Source: Dysosmobacter welbionis
GTDB taxonomy: Bacteria; Bacillota; Clostridia; Oscillospirales; Oscillospiraceae
Length of the DNA stretch: 64,000 nucleotides
Reading direction: 5' to 3'
NCBI RefSeq assembly: GCF_005121165.3
Contig: NZ_CP034413.3
Coordinates: forward strand, 682,001-746,000
Below are positions 24,927-32,951 of the stretch, piece by piece; the first letter of the stretch is position 1, and each line of letters opens with the position of its first letter. The notes under the pieces were generated by a model that did not search any database, was not told where the DNA came from, and saw only the letters and a program-made list of their open reading frames with translations. Both the position numbers and the translations under genes were made by a program.

Positions 24927-25007
24927 GGACATAGACACTTTTTGTCCATGTAAAAAATTGCGCTGAAAGTTCAACGTCATTATACCCTAAAAGTTATATC
25001 CATTCAA
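24927..25007 (-). promoter_or_regulatory. Promoter and candidate operator of the WYL operon
   Basis: Minus strand: TTGAAT (25002-25007), 17-base spacer, TATAAT (24979-24984). Downstream in the leader, GGACA / TGTCC arms (24927-24931, 24943-24947) form a short palindrome suited to autorepression by the WYL protein. Confidence 0.65.
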
Positions 25008-25070
25008 CCCCACAAGTTCATTTATAGATAAAACTCTCCGGGTTAAACTGATGAAAAACGGAGGGGCGCT

Positions 25071-25403
25071 ATGGACTGGGTATCAATCGGCGGGAGAATT
25101 CGCAGGCAGCGGGAATTTCTGGGCTACACACGGGAGCAGTTCGCGGAGCTGCTGGACGTGACGCCGAAATTCTGCTCGGATATTGAGCTGGGTGTCAAGG
25201 GGATGTCCGTCCAGACCCTGTGCCGGATCTCTGAGGTCCTGCGCCTGTCCACGGATTTCATCCTTTTTGGCAGGGAGAACACCGAGAGTTCCAGCCCCAT
25301 CACGCAGCTGCTCCGTAGCTGTTCCTCCTCTGAGCAGGCCTATGCGGAACAGCTTCTGAAAACCTTTATCATGGCAATGAATGCAAAAAAAGAATCGCTT
25401 TGA
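25071..25403 (+). CDS. XRE-family regulator (element 2)
   Basis: A 110-aa protein with HTH TREQFAELLDVTPKFCSDIE and the helix QTLCRISEVLRLSTDFILFG. GGAGGGG precedes the ATG. Divergent from the WYL operon, and convergent with the amidotransferase gene across a terminator whose loop contains its stop codon. It occupies the position of the XRE regulator near the amidoligase operon in element 1. Confidence 0.85.
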   Translation: MDWVSIGGRIRRQREFLGYTREQFAELLDVTPKFCSDIELGVKGMSVQTLCRISEVLRLSTDFILFGRENTESSSPITQLLRSCSSSEQAYAEQLLKTFIMAMNAKKESL

Positions 25404-25420
25404 CAAGCGATTCTTTTTTT
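25385..25420. terminator. Bidirectional terminator overlapping the XRE stop
   Basis: AAAGAATCGCTT / AAGCGATTCTTT flanked by A and T runs; the TGA of the XRE gene lies in the loop. Confidence 0.85.
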
Positions 25421-25445
25421 GCGTCCACTCCCGATGGGGAATGGA

Positions 25446-26375
25446 TTAGATCTCACCGCTGTAAAACAGGTCTTCCAGCTCTTCAGCGGTGAAGCCTTGG
25501 GCGGCCAGCAGGTCAATATCCTCCGGAGAATACCCAAAGGCCAGCGCCACGGTTTTCAGTTCATCCAAATGGGTCGTGTCTTTTTCCGCATGGGGGAAAC
25601 TGCGGCAGTATGGATCGTTCATCAGGAACCGGGGGTATCTGAACCGGAACAGCTTGCTGTCATCAAAGGTCTCCCGGTCGAGCCGCCCAGTCTGGTTAAT
25701 CCGCAGAATCTCTCCGCACTGGACAGGAACCTTCCGGCTCTTTCCAAGCGGTACTTGAAGCTTCCGGAGCGCCTGACGAAGGATTTCTTCCGTTGAGGCA
25801 TAGAGATAGAGACCGCAGTCCGGGAAGAAATACAGGCAGAAGGGGTTGTCTCCCTTGACGATGTAGAAACTTCCGTCATCTCCCAGCACCGTGATCGTGA
25901 AGGAGCCTTCCAGCAGCTCCGCCATATACCGGAGGCTGTCAAAGTTCAGAATGCCCTTCTGCACAATCAGCTGGACGGCGATGTAGCTGTCCGTCTCAAT
26001 CCTGGTTCTGGAAAGATGCAGGCTCTTCCGCAGGCTGATGTCATTGTCTAAAACGCCATTGTGGGCCAGGGCAAAGGTCCCAGTCTGCATGATCCCCCGG
26101 AACGGGTGGTTGTTATAGTTCTTTCTGGCACTGCCCTGGGTCATCATGCGGGTGTGGCCCATGGCGAAGCGGGAGTTGTCGCGGACGTAGAAGTTCAGCT
26201 TGTGGCCGGGAATGGGCTTCTTATAGATATGGAGATTCCTGCCGGAGTCATAGGCCACACCGGTGGCGTCCGTTCCCCTGGCCTCACTGGCAGATGCCAG
26301 CGCATGGAGCATCTTGGATTTTTCCTTCCCGGTAAAGCGCAGCTCCGTGTCGATCAATCCAAACAGACAGCACAT
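25446..26375 (-). CDS. Class II glutamine amidotransferase (element 2)
   Basis: A 309-aa homologue of the protein at 11809-12732. Starts MCCLFGLIDT (Cys2 nucleophile) with EARGTDATGVAY, MGHTRMMTQGSA, NNHPF and LAHNGVL. ATG at 26375 is chosen for GGAGGTG upstream, and because Cys must follow Met. It begins 2 bases after the amidoligase stop. The C-terminal extension, ending in FTAEELEDLFYSGEI, matches that in element 1. Confidence 0.88.
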   Translation of the reverse strand: MCCLFGLIDTELRFTGKEKSKMLHALASASEARGTDATGVAYDSGRNLHIYKKPIPGHKLNFYVRDNSRFAMGHTRMMTQGSARKNYNNHPFRGIMQTGTFALAHNGVLDNDISLRKSLHLSRTRIETDSYIAVQLIVQKGILNFDSLRYMAELLEGSFTITVLGDDGSFYIVKGDNPFCLYFFPDCGLYLYASTEEILRQALRKLQVPLGKSRKVPVQCGEILRINQTGRLDRETFDDSKLFRFRYPRFLMNDPYCRSFPHAEKDTTHLDELKTVALAFGYSPEDIDLLAAQGFTAEELEDLFYSGEI

Positions 26376-26377
26376 TG

Positions 26378-27493
26378 TCACACCTCCACTTCCGCCATGA
26401 CCGGCTCGTTGACATACAGACGCCGCTCTTTCAGATACCGCACCAGCTCCGGAGCCTGACAGCCGGAGACAAAGGAAGTCCAGGACAGGGCTTTCAGCTC
26501 GTCGTCAGACAGATAGATCGCCACGTCACAGATCCGGTCAACGAGCTGCAACGTGGCGATCAGGGTATTGTATTTGAGTGTTCCCCGGAACATCCGGAAT
26601 TCGATGGTGTCCCGGTTGGTGAGGTTTACGCAGGTATAGCGCCCGCCGTGATACCCCTTCTTGGCGTGATCCAGGATCTCCATGGGCTGCTCCTTATAGC
26701 CGTAACGGGATGCCCACTGATCCAGCTGGTGCTGGGTGCGGCGGCTGAATTTCAGCAGCTCTTCCCAGTGCTTCTCGAAAAAGTAGAGGACACGGGCAAT
26801 GGCGGTGTCCTGTTGTTCCTCAGTCTCTCCAAAAGCCAGACGACTCACATGGACATGGAGGCCACAGGTCCCGGCCTGATGGCTGGTGTAGCCCAGATCC
26901 ACAGCTCCTTTGCAGATTTGCTCCCAGGGTATCTGCTGGAGCTGGTAGCTCAGGGACATGGGGTGCGTGACGATCTCAAATCCCTCTTCCAGGGAGCCAT
27001 CATGCTTGCAGTAGATCCGTTCCTCTTCTTCGTTGGCGATCCGCAGGAGTTTTTTGGCGTTGGAGCCGTACTCCCCGGCTCCATCGATTTCTAGCTCCAC
27101 GCCAAAGAACCTGGGGCCGTCTCCATAGAAAATCGGCTCCGGTTTGTAGCAGTAGTCCTGAATGGCCCGGTCGCCGGCGGTCCGGGTATAGCAGGCATGG
27201 CAGAGCGGTTCTTCCTCGTCCGGGTCATCCCGGTCATAGTAGGCTTCGTCGTTGTGAAGCAGCTCCCCGCAGCGGACGCAGTTGGTGTAATAGCGGTCAT
27301 AGCAACGCTCGCAGAGCGGCGTGTCACTGTTCCCGGCATTATCGTCGGTCCAGATCCGTTCTCCACAGACATGACAGGTCACGGTCTCCTCTGCAAAACA
27401 GCGGGGGCAAAGGAATTGCCCGTCGAACTCTTCCCGCTGGGAGATAAGGTATTCACGTCCGCAGATCGCGCAGACATAGGTTTCCTCTTTCAT
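26378..27493 (-). CDS. Amidoligase-family protein with zinc-binding N-terminus (element 2)
   Basis: A 371-aa homologue of the protein at 10710-11807: the same chain of CxxC pairs (CAIC, CPRC, CHVC, CERC, CVRC, CHAC), then FFGVELEID, HDGSLEEG, CGLHVHVS, RYTCVNLTN and TIEFRMFRGTL. Its AAGGAGG site lies inside the end of the preceding tiny ORF; ATG 27493 fits that site, though GTG 27496 is possible. It should activate a carboxylate with ATP and join it to an amine; substrate unknown. Confidence 0.82.
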   Translation of the reverse strand: MKEETYVCAICGREYLISQREEFDGQFLCPRCFAEETVTCHVCGERIWTDDNAGNSDTPLCERCYDRYYTNCVRCGELLHNDEAYYDRDDPDEEEPLCHACYTRTAGDRAIQDYCYKPEPIFYGDGPRFFGVELEIDGAGEYGSNAKKLLRIANEEEERIYCKHDGSLEEGFEIVTHPMSLSYQLQQIPWEQICKGAVDLGYTSHQAGTCGLHVHVSRLAFGETEEQQDTAIARVLYFFEKHWEELLKFSRRTQHQLDQWASRYGYKEQPMEILDHAKKGYHGGRYTCVNLTNRDTIEFRMFRGTLKYNTLIATLQLVDRICDVAIYLSDDELKALSWTSFVSGCQAPELVRYLKERRLYVNEPVMAEVEV

Positions 27494-27496
27494 CAC

Positions 27497-27595
27497 TCAT
27501 TCCTCCTTCATCACTTGGTCGATGATCGTACATAAGATAGCAGCGGCGGCAGCCAGGATGATCCCCAGGACATTTTTCCTGGAATCAGTTTTCAC
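27497..27595 (-). CDS. Tiny hydrophobic ORF D (32 aa) before amidoligase 2
   Basis: GTG start overlapping the stop of ORF C (GTGA). The product has a polar head VKTDSRKN, a hydrophobic helix (VLGIILAAAAAILCTII) and DQVMKEE. Its last codons contain the ribosome-binding site of the amidoligase gene, so its translation and that of the enzyme are linked. Compare the 24/33-aa pair in element 1. Confidence 0.55.
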   Translation of the reverse strand: MKTDSRKNVLGIILAAAAAILCTIIDQVMKEE

Positions 27596-27678
27596 CCCAG
27601 GGTGCAGACCTTGCGGAGCAGCTGGTCTACCAGCTCCACCAGAATAGCGCGGATCACGGAAAGCAGTGTGTTCAGCAT
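27592..27678 (-). CDS. Tiny ORF C (28 aa), first gene of amidoligase operon 2
   Basis: ATG with AAAGGAGG 6 bases upstream. The product is an amphipathic helix (MLNTLLSVIRAILVELVDQ) ending LLRKVCTLG. The stop overlaps the next tiny ORF. It begins 30 bases after a very strong hairpin. It could be a leader peptide, a toxin-like peptide or a substrate of the amidoligase. Confidence 0.5.
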   Translation of the reverse strand: MLNTLLSVIRAILVELVDQLLRKVCTLG

Positions 27679-27704
27679 GGTTTTCCTCCTTTTTCCTTTC
27701 AAAA

Positions 27705-27759
27705 TGAAAAAGCGGCGGCGATTGCTGAATGCCAAAGGCATTCAGCAATCGCCGCCGCT
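27705..27759 (-). terminator. Terminator or attenuator before the tiny ORFs
   Basis: A 23-bp perfect stem (27711-27733 with 27737-27759) with loop AAA, followed on the minus strand by TTTTTCATTTT and then the ribosome-binding site of ORF C. Its place inside the leader suggests attenuation of the amidoligase operon. Confidence 0.7.
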
Positions 27760-27855
27760 CTATAAGAATGATATTTCTTTGAAAGGGACAGGAAAAGCAA
27801 ACAAGGCGCTATCTGGGAAACAGGGGGATAATCAACCGGAATGGAGGAATTTGAA

Positions 27856-28071
27856 ATGGATCATAGCGAATACAGAGAAGCTCTGGACGCCTATAAGCAG
27901 GAACGTCTCCCGGTGGTGCTGACCGCCGCCGAGGCCATGGATCTTCTCGGTGTGGGGAAAAACACCATGTACCGGCTCTTAAAGTCGGGGGAGCTGCCGG
28001 CAGTTCGGATTGGGCACTCTTGGCGTTTGACTTTGGAAGCAGTCGAATATTTTCTCTGCAACCGTAGCTAA
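27856..28071 (+). CDS. Small excisionase/MerR-like HTH protein
   Basis: A 71-aa protein: LTAAEAMDLLGVGKNTMYRLL helix-turn-helix and VRIGHSWRLTLEAVEYFL wing. ATG 27856 is chosen for GGAGG 8 bases upstream. Divergent from the tiny ORF/amidoligase operon and convergent with the next gene, overlapping its stop by 4 bases. Confidence 0.8.
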   Translation: MDHSEYREALDAYKQERLPVVLTAAEAMDLLGVGKNTMYRLLKSGELPAVRIGHSWRLTLEAVEYFLCNRS

Positions 28072-29129
28072 ATATTTAAATGCCCCTCATAACGCAAGAA
28101 AATATCAGATAGAATCTCGGAGTCCGAATATGTTCCGCTTTCCGCCAAATAGTGACTGTATAGGTGTTGATTATTGTAATACAGATATAAAATATAGCTG
28201 TCAGAGAAGCTTATTTTATCCAAAAGAGAATTACAAACAGGATCTGTATTACCTGCTAAGTATTTGTAAATCACAACACACCATGTTTCAAAGACTAAAT
28301 CCCGTATGTGGCGATCCTCTAAATTTGGAAAAGATGAAGGCTGAAATACCGCAGGACGCACCATTTCACTATTTTTAGGGGGTTCCACTTCCTTGATTTC
28401 GGTAAAGAAATCCTTAAAGCCAAATATTCGGCTCAATGATTTAAGGGATTCGATAATAAAATTATATTGCGAAAGAGGAACTCCGCATTCTTCATTGATA
28501 AAGGCGTTCTCGACAGAGGTACTCCCTCTCAGAATAAAAAAATTTTTACTAAAATTGCATATATAAGCAGTCAAGAGGAAGGGCAAAAGACTACAAACAG
28601 CCGATTCTTCCAAATTGAGCATTTGATGAACATACCTGAATTTTCGTTCTAATGGTATGCTTCCAAGAACACTCGGACAAGTAGGGGGTGTAGGCTCCAT
28701 GCCCTTTTTGATTTCGTTTTTTAATTTTTTAAAAAGGCACTCGCATTTTGTGCGATTTCTTATCAGCAAATATTCTTTGACATCTTCAAAAGAGTCTTCC
28801 AAATCTTCAAGATACCACCATGGGTCTAATGGCTGAAGCTTCTTCGCTCCTGGTCGCCGGGTCCGCAGCTTAAACAGCTTATTGAAATGCGCATCGATAT
28901 CTTGAAAGTGATGTTCAAATTCACGCTCTATAGTTTCCCAGAAGGTTTGTGTATTCTTACAAGGCATCAATAACTCATTATCTGCTGGACATTCACTATT
29001 GCTTTCTTCGCGGATGTTTTGTGCTGGAATATTCCGTGACTGATATCCGTGTATCATATACTCCACGACGGAGCCTAAGGCATGTTCTTCTCGTTCCAAA
29101 AGAGATGCTATAATCTCCCAATTTTTCAT
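28068..29129 (-). CDS. Unknown protein, 353 aa
   Basis: No family recognised. AT-rich compared with its neighbours, soluble, with a charged N-terminus and a helical centre (SVLGSIPLERKFRYVHQML). The stop codons of this gene and the HTH gene overlap. It fills a position between regulator and helicase; probably element cargo of recent origin. Confidence 0.55.
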   Translation of the reverse strand: MKNWEIIASLLEREEHALGSVVEYMIHGYQSRNIPAQNIREESNSECPADNELLMPCKNTQTFWETIEREFEHHFQDIDAHFNKLFKLRTRRPGAKKLQPLDPWWYLEDLEDSFEDVKEYLLIRNRTKCECLFKKLKNEIKKGMEPTPPTCPSVLGSIPLERKFRYVHQMLNLEESAVCSLLPFLLTAYICNFSKNFFILRGSTSVENAFINEECGVPLSQYNFIIESLKSLSRIFGFKDFFTEIKEVEPPKNSEMVRPAVFQPSSFPNLEDRHIRDLVFETWCVVIYKYLAGNTDPVCNSLLDKISFSDSYILYLYYNNQHLYSHYLAESGTYSDSEILSDIFLRYEGHLNI

Positions 29130-29234
29130 AGAACTCTTCCTTTTTTAGCATTGCTTAATTTAATTCAGGCGACTAATTCGTAGAAAAAGCGGGCCGTAAA
29201 ACAGGAAAAATATGGTGAATATCCCTAAATCCAG

Positions 29235-29285
29235 ATCAGAATACAGAGGGGGCACAGCAAAATTGAGCCCCCTCTGTATTCTGAT
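29235..29285 (+). repeat. 19-bp inverted repeat before helicase 2
   Basis: ATCAGAATACAGAGGGGGC and its complement (29235-29253 with 29267-29285), followed by TTGTCCTCTG. A terminator or leader structure for the helicase gene. 29130-29234 shows nothing else. Confidence 0.55.
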
Positions 29286-29402
29286 TTGTCCTCTGAAAAC
29301 CAAAATAAGCCGCATGAAAAAAAAGAAGCGTTCGCGGCAATTGCCGAGTTTGTATATGATAGCTCTCGAGCCGGCTACTACACACTATCTGGAGGAGTCA
29401 AG

Positions 29403-30980
29403 ATGAGTACGAAATTTCTGTTCCCTGATTGGGAGAACGAGGATGACGATTCGCAGGATCTCTGTGGACGTATGCGCGAGATGGCGGAGGAAGCCGCCCG
29501 ACGGGAGCGCCAGGGGCTTCCGGAGAAAAAGGAGCCTGAACCGCCGGCTCCCACAGCCAAAAGCCCTCGGAAGCGGGCGAATTTCTTCTCCGATCTGGTG
29601 GAGCAGATCGCAAAAGCCAAAATTCTCCTGTTTACCGAGGACGGGGAGCCGTTCGCCTATGACGAAGAGCTGGGCTGCTACCAGCCCATTCCCCAACTGA
29701 CGGCATGGCTTGCAAACTTCTTCCCGGAAATCACGACCCGGAGTCTTTTGGCGAACGATCTCCGCGAAATTGCCCAGCGCCTGACTTGGCGGGAAGACCT
29801 CCGGTGCTGCCGCGATGAGTTCAACCGGAGTAAAGAACTGGTGAATCTGGAAAATGGGGTTTTCAATCTGGAATCTGGCGAGCTGCTGGAGCACGATCCC
29901 CGGTTCCACTTTACTTACCAGGTTAAGGCCAGTTACCTGGAAGATCCTGAGCAAATCAAATGTCCCGTTCTCGAAGATTTCTGCCGTTCTTCTCTCGATG
30001 GAGACCCTAAAAAGCGGCAGCTGCTTCTGGAGATGATCGGCTACATTTGCTCCGACCTGACCGTTGGGAAGTGTGCTTTCTTCCTACAGGGACAACCAAA
30101 TTCCGGAAAAAGTGTCATCGCCGAGTTCATCAGTCGGTTATTTGATCCATCGCTCGTGTCCAATGTACCGCTTCATCAGCTAGGAGAACGGTTTTCCCGA
30201 GCAGAATTGGCGGGCAAGAAAGTCAATATCGCCGGCGAGATTGCTGGGAGAGCCTTACGGGACATCTCCATTTTCAAGTCTGTCACCGGCGGCGACCGTA
30301 TCACGGGCGAGTTCAAAGGGAAAGACCTCTTCTATTTCATCCCACGGTGCAAGCTGCTGTTTGCAGGCAACACGCTACCGCGGACGACCGAGGCGGATAC
30401 CACCGCCGCCTTTGCAAACCGGCTCGTGGTCCTACTCTTCAATCAGAGCATCCCGCCGGAGAAACAGGATAAGAGCCTGCTGGATAGGCTTTGCAAAGAG
30501 GCGGACTCCATCGTGACCCTTGCGCTTCATGCCTTGCAGGACCTCATGGAACGGAATTTTGTGTTTGCTCTACCGGAGGATTCTAAGGCATTTCTGGAAT
30601 CGTTTGTCAATCGATCAAACGTCCTGTCCGGCTTTATAAAGGAACGCTGTATCCTCTCCCCGGAGGCTCGCGTATTCAATACGGACCTCTTTGCGGCATT
30701 CGTGGATTATTGCGCACAGAATGGGCTGGAGGCACTCTCACTCAGCCAGTTCCATGACCTTTTGTCTGGAATTCCAGGCGTCTACGCCAAGCGCATCCGT
30801 ATCGGAAAAGAGAACCGGCAAGGACATGTGGGAATCTCTCTAAAGAAAAGCGAATCCCATGGAACTTTGGAACAACAGCCTCGAACGCCTGCGTGGCTAA
30901 GGGGAGAAAGTTCCACGGAAGGTGGACCACATATCATTTCAAAGAGGGAGGAAGACGATGCCCAGCAAGAAAAAGCGTGA
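29403..30980 (+). CDS. P4-like SF3 helicase/primase (element 2)
   Basis: A 525-aa protein, homologous in layout to 15329-17050: D5_N region (LVNLENGVFNLESGELLEHDP), Walker A GQPNSGKS, AGEIAGRALRD, sensor FAGNTLP and an arginine-finger segment AFANRLVVLLF. ATG 29403 follows GGAGGAGTCAAG. It should drive replication or unwinding of the excised element. Confidence 0.82.
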   Translation: MSTKFLFPDWENEDDDSQDLCGRMREMAEEAARRERQGLPEKKEPEPPAPTAKSPRKRANFFSDLVEQIAKAKILLFTEDGEPFAYDEELGCYQPIPQLTAWLANFFPEITTRSLLANDLREIAQRLTWREDLRCCRDEFNRSKELVNLENGVFNLESGELLEHDPRFHFTYQVKASYLEDPEQIKCPVLEDFCRSSLDGDPKKRQLLLEMIGYICSDLTVGKCAFFLQGQPNSGKSVIAEFISRLFDPSLVSNVPLHQLGERFSRAELAGKKVNIAGEIAGRALRDISIFKSVTGGDRITGEFKGKDLFYFIPRCKLLFAGNTLPRTTEADTTAAFANRLVVLLFNQSIPPEKQDKSLLDRLCKEADSIVTLALHALQDLMERNFVFALPEDSKAFLESFVNRSNVLSGFIKERCILSPEARVFNTDLFAAFVDYCAQNGLEALSLSQFHDLLSGIPGVYAKRIRIGKENRQGHVGISLKKSESHGTLEQQPRTPAWLRGESSTEGGPHIISKREEDDAQQEKA

Positions 30981-31164
30981 AGATCTCCCGCTCTTCTTAT
31001 CCCCGGATCAGGCAGCAAAAATCAGCGGCCTCGGCGTCAACCGCATCCGCCAGCTGATGGAGGATGGGCAGTTGGAGTATCTGCCAGTCGGCAACCGGCG
31101 GCTGACAACCGTCCAGGCTCTGCTGGACTATTACAAGCGGGCCAAAGTACCGGCTGCGGCCTGA
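30958..31164 (+). CDS. xis: Excisionase-like HTH protein (element 2)
   Basis: A 68-aa protein with SPDQAAKISGLGVNRIRQLM and LEYLPVGNRRLTTVQALLDYY, the counterpart of 17304-17570. It overlaps the end of the helicase gene by 23 bases in another frame, with GAGGGAGG upstream. Confidence 0.78.
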   Translation: MPSKKKREDLPLFLSPDQAAKISGLGVNRIRQLMEDGQLEYLPVGNRRLTTVQALLDYYKRAKVPAAA

Positions 31165-31214
31165 AAGGATGCGTTACCCTGATTTTACCATCTGGCCCTA
31201 GGCGCGTCAAGAGT

Positions 31215-31257
31215 AGGTGGGCGGTGGTTTGCTTGGAGAGCAAACCACCGCCCACCT
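31215..31257 (+). promoter_or_regulatory. Hairpin between xis and int (element 2)
   Basis: 19-bp perfect stem (31215-31233 with 31239-31257), no T-run, 20 bases before the integrase start. Same position as the hairpin at 17580-17605, with different sequence. Confidence 0.5.
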
Positions 31258-31276
31258 CTAAAAGGAGGAATAATGT

Positions 31277-32512
31277 ATGGCTGTTACAGAACGAACCGTG
31301 AGAAATAAGCGCAACAGCGCGGGAGAACTCACTGGAAAGGCCGGCACTGTGTACGATGTGAATGTCAAGTACAAGTCCGGCGGAAAGAGCAAGACCTATT
31401 CCCGCAAGGGCTTCCTGACAAAGAAGGACGCCTTACAGCATGAAGCGGAGATGAAAGCGAAGCTGACAAACCCGGCATACACGCCGCCCTCTGCTGTTCA
31501 GCGAAAAATGACTGTGCAGGAGTACATGACGGAGTGGATCGACCGGCATGGCTCTGCAAATCTCCGCCCCAGCACCGAGGCCAGCTATCGGAGTCACATG
31601 AAGAACCACATCTTCCCCTATATCGGAGATGTATTTCTGAACCAGCTCTCCCCGGCCATGCTGGACGATATGTACCGGCAGCTTGCTGAAAAGGGCCTCT
31701 CTCAGTCCTCGGTCAAATACGCACACCGGATCATGGGCGTCTCACTGGAACATGCCCGCCGGTATCACTACATTAGCAGCAATCCGGCCAGGGATATTTT
31801 GACGAAGTTCGGAAAGCAGAGCAAGACGCCAGATCCTTACACGGTAGACCAGATGCGGCAGCTGCTGGCTGTTGTCATGGGGACGGAGTGGGAGCTGATC
31901 GTAGTGCTGGGAGGATTGTATGGGCTTCGCCTCAGCGAGATCATCGGACTGCGGTGGAGGAACGTGGATCTGGCTGAAAATACCTTTGGCGTTGTGGAGC
32001 AGCTCCCATTCAACACGCCTGCGAACACCACAGTGATCTCTGAGATGGCTCCCGTGAAATCCAGTGAGCGGACGCTTCCCATTACACCGCTCGTCAGACC
32101 ATACTTTGAGCGGCATCTGGAACTCCAGAAGGAACAGAAGCGTTTTGCAAAGCAGTCAGGGAATCTGTACTTTGACAACGACCTTGTATTCGCAAAGCCT
32201 AACGGCTCTCCCAAGCGGCGGGAGCGGATCTCCGCGAATTTTGGACAGTTGCTGCGTCACGCAGAGATGCCCCATATCCGCTTTCACGATCTGCGGCACA
32301 CAGCAGCAACCAATATGCACCAGCTGACCGGAGACTTCTATACGGTTGGACAGATCCTGGGGCACAGCCTGAAGGGGATCGGCATTCAGCTCCAGCTCTC
32401 CAACAACCTGGAAGCCGTCACGGCGCAGTATGTAGATGTGAGAATGGAGAGGAAGCTATATGTCCTAAACATCTACCATGAAGCGGTCCTGGGTTCCAGT
32501 GAGAAAACATGA
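31277..32512 (+). CDS. int: Tyrosine integrase (element 2)
   Basis: A 411-aa integrase, homologous end to end with that at 17633 (for example AVTERTVRNKRNSAGELTGK at the N-terminus). Catalytic set: YGLRLSE, HDLRHTA, LGHS, TAQYVDV. AAAGGAGG lies upstream. Similarity in the DNA-binding domains suggests both enzymes use the same arm motif and tRNA-Ser core. Confidence 0.95.
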   Translation: MAVTERTVRNKRNSAGELTGKAGTVYDVNVKYKSGGKSKTYSRKGFLTKKDALQHEAEMKAKLTNPAYTPPSAVQRKMTVQEYMTEWIDRHGSANLRPSTEASYRSHMKNHIFPYIGDVFLNQLSPAMLDDMYRQLAEKGLSQSSVKYAHRIMGVSLEHARRYHYISSNPARDILTKFGKQSKTPDPYTVDQMRQLLAVVMGTEWELIVVLGGLYGLRLSEIIGLRWRNVDLAENTFGVVEQLPFNTPANTTVISEMAPVKSSERTLPITPLVRPYFERHLELQKEQKRFAKQSGNLYFDNDLVFAKPNGSPKRRERISANFGQLLRHAEMPHIRFHDLRHTAATNMHQLTGDFYTVGQILGHSLKGIGIQLQLSNNLEAVTAQYVDVRMERKLYVLNIYHEAVLGSSEKT

Positions 32513-32561
32513 AGCGCGGAGGTGCGCGCGATGCTCATGCATCGCGCGCACCTCCGCGCTT
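32512..32561 (+). terminator. Large hairpin after integrase 2
   Basis: A 22-bp perfect GC-rich stem (32512-32533 with 32540-32561), loop CTCATG, directly after the stop codon. It lacks a clear T-run. Confidence 0.6.
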
Positions 32562-32663
32562 GCCGCAGCACCGCAGTGCTGCGAATCTCTTTTTGTGACC
32601 TCTCGAACTGTGGAAATCTCACGTATTTTGATATTGCTTTTTATAGGTCGCTTTTGAGGTGAC

Positions 32664-32753
32664 GGGCACCATTTGAGCACCACAGCAAGGAAATCCCGAA
32701 TATCTCATTCACTGGCCGGGCACCACAAACCTCGGCACCATGGGCACCATTTT
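32664..32753. repeat. Right arm-type repeats of element 2
   Basis: GGGCACCATTTGAGCACCAC (32664-32683), GGGCACCAC near 32718, then CGGCACCATGGGCACCATTTT (32733-32753, two copies). Spacing to the tRNA 3' end is 75 bp, as in element 1. Confidence 0.6.
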
Positions 32754-32793
32754 GCTGCTGACGATGGGAATTGAGAAATCTTCGGGAAAAATA

Positions 32794-32826
32794 GAAGTCC
32801 TTGAAGCATTGTGCTTCAAGGACTTC
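32794..32826. terminator. Terminator of the intact tRNA-Ser
   Basis: 15-bp perfect stem GAAGTCCTTGAAGCA / TGCTTCAAGGACTTC with a 3-base loop, directly beyond the tRNA 3' end; on the minus strand it runs into TATTTTTCCC. Confidence 0.75.
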
Positions 32827-32827
32827 C

Positions 32828-32916
32828 TGGCGGAGTGGGTGGGATTCGAACCCACGTGCCCTTGCGGACAACTTGATTTCGAGTCAAGCTCGTTGCGACC
32901 ACTTCGATACCACTCC
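32828..32916 (-). tRNA. tRNA-Ser(CGA), intact
   Basis: Acceptor GGAGTGG / CCACTCC, discriminator G, CCA encoded; anticodon stem CTTGA / TCAAG with loop CTCGAAA (anticodon CGA); long variable arm as in class II tRNAs. It contains the attachment core at 32874-32882. It is the only complete tRNA-Ser in the window, and its 3' half belongs to the right end of element 2. Confidence 0.92.
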
Positions 32917-32951
32917 GTGTAGAAATATGCAGTTTTTATGAATGGATCACA

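Larger units (their letters stand above)
20961..32882. mobile_element. Integrative element 2 in tRNA-Ser
   Basis: About 11.9 kb from the core at 20961-20968 to the core inside the intact tRNA-Ser (32874-32882). Arm repeats lie 147 bp inside the left core (21108-21125) and at 32664-32753, mirroring element 1. Gene order: cargo operon, XRE regulator, amidotransferase-amidoligase-tiny ORFs, HTH, unknown, helicase, xis, int. The right end supplies a tRNA-Ser 3' half. GC content is nearer to the chromosome than in element 1. Confidence 0.8.

Noticed and set aside
3781-32753. GGGCACCAT repeats as a CRISPR array
   Set aside because: Units are too short, spacing is irregular, copies cluster only at attachment sites, and no cas genes are present.
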